From: Nemertoderma westbladi
Taxonomy: Eukaryota; Xenacoelomorpha; Nemertodermatida; Nemertodermatidae
Direction: 5' to 3'
Assembly: GCA_032718475.1 (NCBI GenBank)
Contig: JAUCBJ010004227.1
Coordinates: forward strand, 1-64,000
DNA length: 64,000 bases
A model generated the notes under the pieces. That model had not been told where the DNA came from. It saw only the letters and a list, made by a program, of their open reading frames with translations, and did no database searches. How positions within the stretch are numbered: position 1 is the first letter of the stretch; each line of letters starts with the position of its first letter. This document shows, one piece after another, positions 9,800 through 21,998 of the stretch. The translations under genes and the position numbers were made by a program.

Positions 9800-12700
9800 A
9801 GGAGCCTTGTAAAGGCTTTTGCGGATCTAGCTAGTTATTTTCCCCGCAAAGTACTCTGTAGGTGTTTTAACGGACAAAAAAAGCCGTTTCCTTACTGTAC
9901 CGGTGTTTTAGTGGACATAAAAAGCCATTTATTCTGTATGTGTACTTTAGCGGACATAACTAGCGTTTTTATGTCGCAATAAGCTAAAATCCTCTTGATA
10001 CAGTGTAGTTACGATGACGACATCTATCAGCTGATATGTACACGTGTAATTTTTCCCTTGTTCTTTGTTCGGTCGACCAATCAGAGCGATTTTCTTTGTG
10101 TTGGACAGTGCATATAGAAACTCACGCAATTCAGTCAGTATGTATCTTTCTAAGCCCAGAACACCGGCTTAGGATTCTTCTGTACTTCTGTGGAAGTTTC
10201 AGACTTTAGCCAAACATTAGAACGGCTTTGATCATGCTATATAACTGTTATTCTATCTAACACTTATCATATCATAACCCCTGCAAACAATGTATTGTTA
10301 AAAAGCTGTTATTAAAATGTTATTTAATGACATAGATAACATTATTTCAAATTGTTAGATTAATGATAAAAAAACTGTAAATTGGCCAAGAAATATGACG
10401 TTATATACTAACGTTATTATTTTGTTTTTAATAACATTAAAATAACAAAGCCAGGATGGTTACATATATCATTACTTTTATGTTATTCCTTATCATTATT
10501 ATTGTATTTTTATTGACATTAAAATAACAACGGCATAATGTTTATTTAGATCGTTACTTTTATGTTATTTCTTAACATAAAAATATTGTTTGCTTAAAAC
10601 GTAACATTATACGTGCATTTAAGCCCTTCTCTCATGTTTTATGGTTGGTTCGCTTGCTCAAACTAATAATCCCCCTCCATTGCCGTTCTTTATATCGTTC
10701 TTTATAATTGCCAAACCCTTTATTGAATAATTCATTAATAATTTCCCTACGCATGTTGATATGGTAATGGCAGGCTACAATCTCTAACACAGTTTGATTG
10801 AATACAATTTTGTTGTAGGCAATTGTATGCAAATTAATAACAATTAAAACGTATAACATGAATTGAATTTTTTGTATAATGACCAGTCAGGAACAAATAA
10901 TGAAATAAACAGCAAAATCAAAGTAAAATATCCCAGAATAAGTAAACAACAAATATATGGCTGTATGGCCCATTACTTAAATGGTTTTGATATTTCGGTT
11001 AAAGTTAATCACAGACCTAAAAAAGAATATGTTTATGACGTAATAATAAGTGACAACAACGTAATGAATTGCATCAATTAAAATACTTTGAGTTAATATT
11101 ATTCACTAGATTTATAGATCTGATTTGTAGTCTATATAAAATAATGTACATGTAGTGTAGTGGGTTTAATAAATAATACCTCACAACAATGTTAAATTAT
11201 TAAAAGGGGCAGGTTACAGTTGGCTACAGAGGCACATTATTATATCCTACGGGTAAACAAAAAAAAACAGGTTACAGATTTATTTCTGGGAGAGTAATCA
11301 GTACTTATTTGAATCGATATCTCCCTGGAGAGGGATGATTTTGATTGCATCGCAAATCCTCCCTATCTGAACAAATCATATTTAAAAAATTAAATGTTAA
11401 TTATAATTATAGCTGAGTGAGCTTCATTTATTAAACTGTAAAAATAAATCAATAGGCCTAGGCCCTACAAAAGTACAATCTAAAAACTGAAACAATAAAT
11501 AGTTTGTAATAACAGTTAATGTGAAGTTTTCAAATCGAAATCGAATCGAAAGTTTTTGTAGTAATGCTGTCCCTGTGCCCTGCCCCTTCAACTGAAAACT
11601 GGGACCTCCCAATAATAAGAATTCCAATCTTTAGTCTCTCGGCTGTTGAAATCCACCATCAGCAGATCAGTACAGACAAATAAGTCAATCCTCCACCTGT
11701 CAGTGCTGGTTTAAGGGGACTTCCTGCTCCTGGTCCTGGCAGACTTGAATTCTGTAATTGGTAGGTCTAATGCAGTAATGTATGAATCCAGAGGGTAAAG
11801 GCGAACTCGCATTCAGGTAGATATGTTTTATTTATGAGTTCAGGTTAAATAAATCACAAAACCAAAACTATAAAACCAAAAATATAAGCTACTGTACAGA
11901 GCAGTATCCGCGCCTGCAGTCCCCAACTATACCTACACGTCCAATACCCTCAGAGATAGGCCTTGCAGTACAGCAGTATAACAATACATATACAGAATAA
12001 ACATTGAATACAGGCAGGCCAGAATGAGTATTGTACAACATACCTGATACCATACCAGCATACTGTATACCATTTACATGTGGAAAATTCCTCCATTACC
12101 GCGAATTTTAAAATTAGCCAATCATCAATCTCAGATTAGATAATAGAAGTGACAGCGTCTATCGCATAATGTTTATTTTATGTGACAAAATAACATTGTT
12201 CTGATATGTAACAAACCATGTTCTTAAAATGTTAGGACTAAACACTTATAAAACATTTTCGACTAATGTTTATGTTCTCACATTAAAATTACGTTTTTTT
12301 AACATCAACAGTTATCATTTATTTAATGTCTGACAAAGACATTATAGAGTAATGTTAAAATAACATATATTGAACATCTAAATATTCTATCAAACAAGGG
12401 AATAACATTTATCAACATTTATAACAAATTAATGATGTTTTTCTGACATTCCTTGAAAGTAAATTGTTTGCAGGGACTATACGTACCTTTCACCGCATTA
12501 TTTTACTGATATTTACTGTCGGTTATCATTATATCAGTTGATGGAATATTATTATATTTGGATAATATCGATAAATAATCATAAAACCCCAATCTTCTTG
12601 ATATACTGAAGGTAAGAGACAGGTTAAATATAGCAATTGCGACTTACATTAAAGTGGTTTTGGAGTGAATCTAATGCTATTTCATAGGCACTACATGTGT

Positions 12701-13165
12701 CGGTTGCTGTTCTCTTTATATGTGACTAAAATTAGTGAAGGTCGGCAGATCGGTGTGCAGTATTGTGCGGTAGTGTGCATGAGTGTGATAGATAACAAAG
12801 CATCTCCTAAAGAATGCGCTTTATACGTGAATCAATAGCCATCCTGTTGTGTTTAGTGTAAGTCATAACTCTGTTTACATACTTAGAGCGCCACGTCCTA
12901 AAGGAACTGTTAATATTTCCCGAAAGTGAATAATATTGGTCAGAGATTATATATTAACGATCAATCGAATAATACAGTAGGCCTACATCGCAATAAGGTC
13001 AGAGCTTCCGAATCCAGTCTCCCGGGTATATCCAGCGGGTGAATGGTCGCGCATAGGCTGGCTTCGGCTAATGTAGTGTATCAAATACTCGTCATAGGCT
13101 AAAGTCGATTTATAACCTAGAAGACACCTAAATTTGGCAGGTTAAATTGCTAAAGGTCTGAAAGC
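9800..13165. mobile_element. 3.4-kb composite insertion splitting the LTR element
   Basis: Copy 2 runs directly from the sequence matching 9700-9790 into that matching 13165, so about 3.4 kb has been inserted here. The left part has three decayed repeats of GTGTTTTAGYGGACATAA-like sequence (9860-9970). A separate inverted-terminal element occupies 10279-12475. The outer ends are not clear enough to define terminal repeats or a target duplication. Two ORFs (10632-10859 minus, 10863-11081 plus) have no recognisable domain. Confidence 0.6.
10279..12475. mobile_element. 2.2-kb element with 13-bp terminal inverted repeats
   Basis: CCCTGCAAACAAT (10279-10291) is exactly inverted at 12463-12475. 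Both flanks inside these ends are rich in AACATTA/TAATGTTA words in both directions, a common pattern for subterminal transposase sites. No target duplication could be matched (left flank ends TCATAAC, right flank starts ACTATAC), and no transposase is seen, so the superfamily is open. Confidence 0.65.
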
Positions 13166-13218
13166 GCGAACAAGCCTGCATCAGTACCATCAAGCGCACT
13201 GGAAATTCAAGCGAAGGG

Positions 13219-14216
13219 GAATGGCAACACTCATCGACGTGCTAAAAACTAGAATAGAGCTGCCACCCATGGTGCCTTTTAAGTTTGATGGTGGAAGCCG
13301 GAGGAATATCTACAGTTCCGGAGGATGTACAGCAATGAGATTTTAACGAAAAATATCACACAGGTGGAGTGCCTTAAATACCTACAAGTCTATATACAGG
13401 GGGGCCAGCCCTCGACATTGTGAGGCAATACCAAGGAATTGAAGGAGGATTTACAATGGCGTGGAGAGCCTTGGATAGGGAATTTGGCCACCCTGCGAAG
13501 ATTATCTGACAAACCTTAAGGGGAATAACATCAGGCGGACTCGCAGATAACCCTGTTAGTATCAAGACCTTTGATAACAAAGTAGATAAGGCGCTGATAG
13601 TCTTAAAGACCCTAGATGCGCCATACGAACTCAATGCATCGAATAACATTACAACCATAGCGCAGGCACTACCGATTTGGTCAAGGAACAAATGGAGAAA
13701 GGTCGCTTTCTCTACTCAAGAGAAGAAGGGTGTGGAGCCAGGGTTAGAGGAGATGTCGAACTTCCTTAACTACTAGGTGGAGTTGATAACGGATCCAGTT
13801 TATAGTGAGTACAGTCTAGGCAAAGTACCGAAAACGGAATACAGCCAAACTAAACCGGAACATAGTGCGGTGGATTCACTTCCAAAAGTGAGGCAGTTGC
13901 TACCACATGTGGGGACTACAAGACCACAGAGCCCTGGGAATAGCGCCACATCGTGGCAGGGACAGAGACAAAACAACAACAGCAGTAGATACAAACCTAA
14001 CAATACGAATAGGCCGAGTCCAAATAACCAAAACACTAAACCACTTGACATGAATCTGAACGCAATACGCGATGCGCTATATGAGGAACGCTACAACCCT
14101 GATTACAAATGTCAATTGCATAGAAACGGGACGCACAAGACCATAAACTGTAAGCATTGGCAGGCGTTACTTAAACAAGACCGAATAGCTTATACTGGAA
14201 AATTTGGACTATGTCA
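13219..14216 (+). pseudogene. BEL-type gag (DUF1759-like) remnant, copy 1
   Basis: Starting at MATLIDVLKTRIELPPMVPF, the frame gives FKFDG, then after a frameshift near 13298 EEYLQFRRMYSNEIL, TQVECLKYLQVY, and after another the DIVRQYQGIEGGF...AWRALDREFGHPAKII block. This order matches the capsid-like gag domain of BEL elements. Stops include TGA near 13420-13422, TGA at 13507-13509, and TAG near 13775 (NFLNY*). It ends with the first half of a zinc-binding segment (CQLHRNGTHKTINCKHW) and a TGA inside the following knuckle (GLCH*CAVGGHKKDEC), giving no intact product. Confidence 0.7.
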
Positions 14217-14220
14217 CTGA

Positions 14221-14775
14221 TGCGCGGTAGGAGGACACAAGAAGGATGAATGTCAAGAACCTCCGATTAAGTATGCCGAGACTGATGGAACTGGAGGCCA
14301 GATGATGGCGATGAGCACCACGGGAGTAAGGAGAAAGAGAACAGTACTACTCGGAGTAGTACCAGTGAGGATAATCGGAGAAAACGGACTATCGGTTACA
14401 AAATTAATGTTAGTCAATAGCGGAGCAGCATTCACGCTAACAGAGAGTTGGGTGGCTGAGAAAATAGGGTTGAAGACCAGGCCAAGTAAAATGGCGATGG
14501 CCACGATATCAAACAAGGACGAGGTCATGATAATGAGGACAGGATGGTGTGAAATTGGAGCAAATGGAAAACTATGGGGCTACCATCGTTAGAGTCGATA
14601 AACATCAATGCCAGGCGACCTACAAAGATCCAAATCGAGCAATACTGGTACCTGGACAGCATCGACTTTTCCGTGCCCCAACTAGATGTTCCGAAAGTGT
14701 CTCTCATAGTCGGCATGGACTGTCTGACGGCCCATGAGAGGCTGCAAACCATTTTCAGCGATGATATGGAGTGAG
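14221..14775 (+). pseudogene. Retropepsin (DUF1758-like) remnant with catalytic Asp lost, copy 1
   Basis: The frame from 14302 encodes RKRTVLLGVVPVRI, then LMLVNSGAAFTLTESWVAEK. In retroviral-type aspartic proteases the active site is D-S/T-G; here the codon at 14416-14418 is AAT, so it reads N-S-G. The other copy keeps D-S-G at the same place. The domain continues in a shifted frame through SLIVGMDCLTAHERLQTIF, the flexible C-terminal part. Because the active aspartate is gone this copy cannot be a working protease. Confidence 0.7.
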
Positions 14776-14889
14776 ACCTGGTGGCCATTCTCACGCCATT
14801 CGGATGGACGCTCAGTGGCCGAATAAAGACGAGGATCCCGTTTAGCGTGTCGGAATCATCAGGATGCATGCTGTCCGGTACCATTGAGG

Positions 14890-15710
14890 ACATAGAGCAG
14901 AAGCCAAAGATGGGTGATGGGGAGGTCCCCTATGGGAAGCGGCCTGAGTAGAAGTCAAGGATGGGTGATGGGGAGGTCCCATATGAGAAGCGGTCCGGGG
15001 AAGGATACCAGGAGTCAGGGATGGGTATGGATCTGGAACCACGCATTGTGGAAAGGGTGGAAGATGAGTCCAGAGAAATACCACCGATAGAGGAGTCAGG
15101 AGGAGGAGCAACAGCAAGAGAGTGGGTGGAGGATAATAGGTTCAATGCACATGACCTAGAGGCAATGGGATGGAATACAGACGTTCCTGACGAATATCGG
15201 TACAGGGATGGGAAAGAGTGGATGGTGAAATGTCAGGAAGAGACGCCGATCCAAATGAGAAATACACCGATACTAGGGGGATCGAACAAGAAGATAAGGA
15301 GGAAGAGGAAGAAACATAAGAAGGTTGATCCAAAGGGAGAGGAGTTGATGATAAAGGATGATGGGAATGGGAAGGTTAGAGGAGACGTGTTGAACACGGA
15401 GCTGGCAGAGTGCGAGGGGGCATTAAATATTAAACCATTTTGCATACCGAATGATGAGAAAGGGTCATCGGGGGCTTTAACGCTGGCGCACATATTGAGG
15501 GGGAGGCCAGCAGAGGTAGAATGTACCAGTGACGATGATATGAAGGGTGACATTCTACCACCAAGTGACTACAAGATGAAGGGTGGCATTCTGCCGCCAA
15601 AAGACGATGGCGGATTCTATGAGATAGCAGGAAGGTCGGACCTGAGACAGGAGAAGAGGGGGAGGGGGGAGGGGGGGGGGGGCAGTGAGGGGCCATATGG
15701 CCAGATGTGA
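14890..15710 (+). pseudogene. Charged ORF downstream of protease, copy 1
   Basis: A 249-residue open frame (from 14961) rich in Glu, Lys, Asp and Gly, preceded by a 60-base duplication (KMGDGEVPY-type units at 14910 and 14960). It contains DLEAMGWNTDVPDEYRYRDG, shared with copy 2 (GWNIDVPGEYRNEDG near 55320), and DYKMKGGILPP repeats. In BEL elements the RT would start in this area; no RT motif is present. It ends in a G-tract at about 15670. Function unknown. Confidence 0.5.
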
Positions 15711-15959
15711 TGTCAGTGGGCCAGATGTGGATATGAAACCTACCGATGAAAAGACAACCAAGGGTTGCATTCGACTACAAAAGGGGGAATTTTATGAAGA
15801 AATGGCGAGTCTCCAGGATGAAGATTTCTATGACAGCAGGAGGCATTCTACTACCGAATTCTACCCCGGCGAGGATGGAAAGTGAGAATCGGAGGAAAGA
15901 TAGGGGCCAAAGATAGGAAGACCTACAGGAGGGCGGTAGGGAAGTGTTGCCTATTGGAG

Positions 15960-16740
15960 GGAGCGCCCTAATTATTTGAGTCATCCAATATATTGGACTG
16001 AGGGGGGTGGGAATGAGGGCGAAACGCCCTTCCCACACACAAAATAAAAATAATAAAATAAAAAATATAAATATAGTACCAAGGTACATATAATTAGTTT
16101 TAGGTAGACATTATGTACATCTGACAGGTACGGATGTACCAACGTACATAAAATTTAGGTGTAGGTAGTTATAATTACATACATCAGATGGGTACGAATG
16201 TACCAATGTACCTAGTTTACATACGCACCAAATGCCGGGTCAATGGGACCAATATCAGTAGAAGGATACATGATACCATAGTGAGGATTGGAAGGGTATA
16301 CGCTGCGTATGTCTGATGGGCACAATGTGCCAATGTATGTAATAAATACCAAATGCCGGGTCAATGGGACCAATAATAGTATATAGTATGTACTATAGTG
16401 GGTACTGAGGGCGCCACATGAGGAGTTGAGGGGGTATGTAGGTGTAGTAGAATAGACCGTGTAGGCTGCATGAACTAGACTACTGTAGCGCATAGCCCAT
16501 AGTGCAGAGTTAGAGCATTATTACAGAGCCAGAAATTTGTCTGGTAGGAAGCTAGTACAAGACTAAGAAAATTATTGTAGCTAGTCTTCTCTGTAGACAA
16601 GTAGTGATGAATTACTTGTGTAGTAAATGAGTAGTAGGTAGAGTAATAGCATGTTAGTTGAGGAACACAGCAATGAAAAATCAGGGGTAAATTGGCACAT
16701 AAAAGGGAATATTTGTACAAAACATTGGCAGAACGCAGAT
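15960..16740. repeat. Low-complexity block with repeated GTACCAATGTAC and AATGCCGGGTCAATGGG words
   Basis: Short repeats such as CGGATGTACCAACGTACAT, ATCAGATGGGTACGAATGTA and CCAAATGCCGGGTCAATGGG recur. It occupies the same place in the element as the TATGGTATGTAGG repeats of copy 2 (54010-54830). Both follow the shared GGGGGGTGGGAATGAGGGCG segment. No gene is seen. Confidence 0.6.
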
Positions 16741-16849
16741 AGGAGGTAGGCCATCACTGATTTTAACTAATTAAGACCATACCTAGTTATCTCTTACCCT
16801 ACCGAGCCTTTCTAAGGCACCACCAGTCTGGTGAGAGAGGATAATCGTG

Positions 16850-17330
16850 ATGGCGGAGAAGCTAGTGAAGAAGTTTGTCGTATTCCATGGAGAGGGGCGG
16901 ATATATGGTCCTGGATGATGTGGGGACAGTAGAGGATGACGGCGCTGAACTGAGATATTTTTCTGTTTGACCTAGTTTTACTTGGTAAGAAGAGCGGGCC
17001 AAAGTTGAACCACCTACCAGATGCGATGCAGAAGCTAGTAAGCTCAAAGACTACGATCGAGATTGGATCGGCGATACACGAAGACACGGAGAGGATTATT
17101 GGACCGGGCAGCAGGCACCCCGAATCTTCTGACATGCAGGTAGTCTACATGGCTATGACGAAACCAGATGGATTGGATTGGTGCATAACATGGGACAATA
17201 TGGAGCCGTGGTGATGGGTCAGTTGATGGGACTCGTGTGCCTTAAGCTGATGGAGTGCAACAAGTTCTGAGAGGAATACCAGACAGGACTTGCGAATTCA
17301 CTCAAGTTTGGGGGTGAGACGAGTTATATC
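16850..17330 (+). pseudogene. Short 3' ORF conserved between the two RT-less copies
   Basis: A frame broken by stops gives KKFVVFHGEGRIYGPG, then DYDRDWIGDTRRHGEDYW, and finally GQYGAVVMGQLMGLVCLKLM followed by EEYQTGLANS. Copy 2 has the same end twice in tandem (GHCGAVAMDQLMGLVCHKPM and MDWGKFREEYGAELANS, 53807-54010 minus). Conservation of this peptide in both copies suggests it was once translated. I recognise no family. Confidence 0.45.
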
Positions 17331-17932
17331 ATTTCCGAAAGGGGGCGATTAAGACATGTCGTATAGACGAATATATAACTTAGAATATACGTACTATAGT
17401 CAGGCATAACCTTTTCCAATTAGCTACTGGGACTGGGGACTAATTAGCTAGTACAGGAGGATGATACATTGGATGGATCCCATTTCTCAAGTGCGGCCGC
17501 ACGAATGAGAATGTGGGAGCCTGACAGGAGTGTATGGAGAGTGAGAGCAAAGGGGGTTGAGTATTGGGGAAGTATGGAAGGGGAGGTACGAGAGTTAAGG
17601 GGGAAAAGTGAAGAGTGCGAGATCCAAGTTGGGGGGCGAGCAGAGATGAGGATGAGTCGTATGGGACTAGTGAGCGAGGAGAACGGACGACAGAGTCCGA
17701 CATAAATTGTGTGAGGAGAGAGGGCAATCGTCTAAAATAGAGACACCAGATGCCTTGGTACAACTTAGCTTGCAGATGTACCAAGGATGGGTAGTGAAAA
17801 CAGACCCAGGGGGGCCAGCCTGGAAAGCTGGTCCCAAGAAGATAATTCCAACCCACATCCAATACTAGATTGGATTCCAGCGGAATTGGAGCGCACATAA
17901 GGTTAATGCGATCTTCTCACCGGGAAGATAGC

Positions 17933-17944
17933 ATGGGGGGGGAG
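17933..17944 (+). promoter_or_regulatory. Polypurine tract of copy 1
   Basis: ATGGGGGGGGAG sits directly against the TGTAAGCGG start of the 3' LTR, as expected for the primer of plus-strand DNA synthesis. Confidence 0.7.
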
Positions 17945-18440
17945 TGTAAGCGGATCGAATTCACTGCACTACCCAGCGGAAAAAGGGGAAAGTGGCTTTT
18001 TACCAATTATAGTTGGCTAGGTGACATTAGCAATATACTGTCACCTAACAACCAACGAAGGCAATATACATTGCCAGCCACAAGGAGGAGAGATGAGAGG
18101 CTACAGGCCATCCCAGGGGGATGAAGGGAGCTAGCACGTTGGTATAAGGGAACAGGGAGTGCCAAGGGAAGGAAGGATAGGTTAGCCAATGGGGGGGCAG
18201 AACATCATCTGATTAGGATGCATCCATTGGCTAGGCCACGTAGCAAGTAGCAATATTCCATATGTGTTAGTAATATAACCGATGCCTTTATTACCTGTTG
18301 TTCAGCTGGTTTGTGTAGAGTGTGGAAGCAAGAAAGTTTAGACCATCGTCATCAACTGTGCTATTATTGTATTCTGACTGTGCTATTATTGTATTCTGAC
18401 ATTACGAACAACTGCCACTAAAACTCAGTTATTCTATCAG
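17945..18440 (+). repeat. 3' LTR of RT-less element copy 1
   Basis: TGTAAGCGGAT begins both this sequence and the 5' LTR of copy 2 (61096 downwards). Further shared blocks follow in order: GTGGCTTTT..CCAAT..ATAGTTGG, ATTAGCAATAT..CTAACAACCAAC, GGGAGTGCCAA, TTAGCCAAT, CCATTGGCTAGGCCACGTAG, GTGCTATTATTGT. The similarity is patchy, so the copies are old. The right end is not fixed exactly; it is lost before the LINE fragment at about 18470. Confidence 0.7.
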
Positions 18441-18469
18441 CCTCCGGTCTTTCAGATACCACAAGCCAT

Positions 18470-18780
18470 TCAGCAGGCAGTGGACGCGGTGACGCGTACT
18501 ACCCATAAGCAAAACACACCGGTCAGGACTCCCTTGCCAACTCGGGGATCCCATCACACTGTAATTGATGGCAGCTCTCTCTCTCTCTCTCCAGTAGAAG
18601 ATGAGACAGGCAACCGGTCAGGAGATAACTGAAGCCAATTGTGCCCAGTAATTATACTGTCCTCTAGTGGCTGGACCTCTGCATTACTAATGTAATCCAC
18701 GGTTAGGGGGTGCTTTTTTGCCAAGTCAGCCATAGGGGCTAACTGTCCTCTAGTGGCCTCACGCGGCACATGAAATATTC
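18470..18780 (-). pseudogene. RTE-like LINE fragment (5' region)
   Basis: The minus-strand frame reads MDYISNAEVQ-like text (VDYISNAEVQPLEDS, DRLPVSSSTGE) that matches 24891-25232 of the larger copy, including GCTTTTTTGCC. It is followed on the plus-strand right by three GCGCAGCACATGAA-type short repeats (18762-18830). Confidence 0.8.
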
Positions 18781-18829
18781 ATGCAGCACATGAAGACTTC
18801 GCGCAGCACGTGAATTATTCTCAGCCTGC

Positions 18830-19985
18830 GGAATTTAAAAAAAGTAAGTTTATGATTGTTTCCCAAAATTATTATTACCAGCTATTGTTATATGATGGTT
18901 CACATTTGTTATTACTAGTAGACAACTAGTCCATTTGACAACTGTTCAATATGTAATACGAAACTCACAAATATCTATTAAATATATATTAATTAAAATT
19001 TGACGGACACATTGACAGACAGACAGACATACAAACAGAGAGACAGACAGACAGACTAAACTGAGAGACAGACTGAGATAGAGACATAGTGATTAGATAA
19101 TTCCAAATATGAAAACAGACATCGACATTACGAAAAATCCTAACAGCAAACATTTCAGATTGCTTATTTTATGCTCTTTTTAATATTTCGATGGGCAGAC
19201 ATACAGACGGAAAACCAGCAATTACTCGAGAAGTAAAAGAGATCTCGCCAAGCCGTTTCCAGATTTGAAATCCGCATTAAATTGTGTGTGCCTCCTCCCG
19301 CTTGGGGGTGACTGTATTTGACAGTGTGAATACTTTAATGATGAAGTACAGCAGAATCATCTGCATTGATTCAATGCTGGTGCTTTTACAAGGTTGATAT
19401 ATAAACATAATTTATATATTACGATCAATGCTCTCAAATAATTCGGATCATCGGTATTAGCGATTATTGATTATTTTATTGCTATCTTATTCGAAAAATT
19501 TTACCTAGGGATGTGAAGTTAATAAGAAAATATAATAATAGATATAAGAGAATAAATACTCTTATATAAAAATGTGAAAAGTTACTGGCATGTACTGTGC
19601 ACAGGTGTAAGTGAAACTGGGATTGTACGAGCTGAAATTGGTTATAACTTAGAATACTTACTTGACAGATGAAAACACATTGTTTAACAAATGCTCATCT
19701 AGTCTCCAAGGGTATGTACTTCCATAAAAGAACATGCTTCTTCCTCCATAATTTTCATGCTCAAATAGTTGAATCTTTCCTAATAATTAAAATTACTTTT
19801 TGTATATTTGTATATATTTTCGGTGTATGTTTTCCAGGCTGGGTTCAATTTTTTCACGGACCCCTCTTGTCGGAATTATCTGATGTAGATCATTATTTTT
19901 GTAACTTATTACAAATGTATATTATTAGTATGTTATTGTTATTATTAATTAATATGTTATTATAAATACATTATCAGCATAATTA
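18830..19985. other. No gene recognised; GACA microsatellite
   Basis: Contains an imperfect GACAGACAGACA microsatellite at about 19008-19075. The 98-residue plus ORF at 19669-19965 is hydrophobic and Leu/Ile-rich at its end, without a recognisable domain. Confidence 0.4.
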
Positions 19986-19989
19986 AAAT

Positions 19990-21475
19990 TATATATAAAG
20001 GAAAAGGAGAAACGACTGATCCCAACAACTATAGAGGAATTGCACTAATTTCTGTACTACTTAAGATTTTAATGTCTATATTTAATAAACGCGTTCAACG
20101 CAACGTGTTCCATTACCTGACCATTGAACAGTTTAGTTTTATCCCTTTCAAGCCTCCAAACAATCAGATTACTGCTAATGGATATTTCTGCTGCCTTAAA
20201 CTCAGCCAGCTGCTCGGATAAAAAGATGATCTACATCGCCTTTGCTTTGTGGATTTCAGAAAAGCCTTTGATGTTGTCCACCGAGCAATTCTACTGATAA
20301 AGATCTACAATCAGTTCGGAATAAAGGGTAAATTGTTCAATACAATAAAATCGATTCTCAACAACACCATTAAGGTTTTTGATGGTCTGTGTTTCTCACG
20401 GGCGATCACACAGCTGCGTGGTATTCTACAAGGAGATTCGTTTTCTCCAACATGCTTTGTGATGTTTATAGAAGATCTAGAAAATGTACTCCGCCAAGTA
20501 TCAGCTTATATAAAGTTTATCTTCTTTGCAGACGACCTTGCTATATACTCGAAGGACCCTGTTACTATCCAGCTTGCGCTTGATGCTCTCCAGAAATGGC
20601 GCTTGCAGAACTCAATGGAGGTGAATATCACAAAAACGAAGATTATTGAAATTCCGCAAAGCAGGTTGTGTGGCTCACTCCGATAGTTTCTCATATGGGG
20701 GTTCGAGAGTTGAACTTTGTAACGAGTATGATTATCTTGGTGTTACACTACAACCGTCACTTTGCTTTACCAAACATATAGAACGGAAGCGGAAGACCTT
20801 TGCTCTCATTGGCTGTCTCCCCAACATACAGCGATTATCGATCGAAACTGGATTAATAATCTTTCGAATGAAATTATACCCCATGATAACATACGCTTTC
20901 ACTCAGATTGCTCGATACCTAACCTTATCCAATTTAAAGGAAGTGGACAAGATAAAACAAGATTTTTGAAACGACTTTTAGACCTTCACACAAATGTGTC
21001 TTCCACTATGGCACTAATGGCGGTAGGTGCTAATTCCCTCACATCTTCAAACCCGAAGTTATCGAACAGTATAAAATACATCAACTTGACAGACTCAACA
21101 ACTTCAACTTAAAAGGCTATCATCGGGGACCAGCATTTTCTTCTTCGAATTGGAAGAAACCCAAACAGTCGAACAGGCATGTTGGTTAAAAGAACAACTG
21201 TGACGGTTTCCACCAAATTATTTGCAGCAACAAAACTCCGTTCCATGAGTGCTCTGGTTGTTGTAAATGTTCCTAATGTAATTGATCATGCAAGGACCTG
21301 TACCATGTTCTCAACTGTTCGAGCTGTCATCCATTTGCTGCTCTGGTTTCCAAGAAATAATTAAACCAACAAACAAAAATAGATTTTCGCATATGTACAC
21401 TGACATATATTTTAATTTAATTATTATTTGAAATAAAAAAAAATTCCATTTGCCCCGCGTGGGGGCGTATATATA
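19990..21475 (+). pseudogene. LINE reverse transcriptase remnant
   Basis: The frame starts near 19995 (KGKGETTDPNNYRGIALISV), then VDFRKAFDVVHRA (from 20249), QLRGILQGDSFSPTCFVMF, FFADDLAIYS with the catalytic Asp pair, and MEVNITKTKI, which are RT motifs in order. A frameshift near 20660 leads to EYDYLGVTLQP and the thumb region, then more stops and a Cys/His-rich end. The 3' end runs through AAATAAAAAAAAATTCC to a run of A after GTATATATA near 21480. The RT clade was not resolved. It differs clearly from the RTE-like family in this window. Confidence 0.8.
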
Positions 21476-21936
21476 AAAAAAAAAATAAAAACATTATCAA
21501 CACTATTATCAAATTTATTTTTGGTATTCGAAATACTAATGTATCTGTAGATTAACTAGAGCGGGCCTAGTGGCCTGTGAAACAAATCGTAGGAGACAGT
21601 ACGAGTCAAGAAAAAGCTTTTTGTTCTGTCTGATAATAAATTAGTTCCAGCGTATTCCCGGTGCGGAGGTGTACGATAAATTTTCTAGACAACTTCAAAC
21701 TATAATTATTATGTTGTAATCATCTAATAAATTATAACAGCTGTTGTGATTATAGAAGATAGAGAGCAGTTAGCGAAATGATTATTTTGTTCTATCGGGT
21801 AGAGTAGTCGGAGTCTCAGAGAGGAGTCGAGGTGTCAATCGATTAATAATAATAATAGCCTCAGTTGTCATGAATTCAATACAATCGCGCACAAGAAGTG
21901 ATAAGACAAATTCGTTCTTATTTTTGTAATAAATAC

Positions 21937-21973
21937 TACTACTACTACTACTACTAATACTACTACTACTATC
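21937..21973 (-). repeat. TAG-repeat 3' tail of the RTE-like element
   Basis: On the minus strand GCAGCATGCCGA is followed by TAGTAGTAG repeats. The copy at 53.8 kb ends with the same GCATGCCGATC then TAG repeats, which fixes the 3' end of the family. Confidence 0.8.
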
Positions 21974-21998
21974 GGCATGCTGCATTGCAGCTGCATTT

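Larger units (their letters stand above)
7841..18440 (+). mobile_element. RT-less BEL-like LTR element, copy 1
   Basis: This plus-strand copy aligns in order with the minus-strand copy at 53.8-61.1 kb: Asn/Gly-rich region, charged region, BEL-type gag, zinc knuckle, retropepsin, long acidic/basic ORF, low-complexity block, a short conserved 3' ORF, polypurine tract and 3' LTR. Its 5' LTR and leader are missing (it starts within the Asn-rich coding part near 7841). In the 3.2 kb between protease and LTR I see no reverse transcriptase, RNase H or integrase motif, although BEL elements normally carry them there. It has been invaded at 8896-9516 and about 9800-13165. Stops and frameshifts are frequent, so it is inactive. 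Confidence 0.75.
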
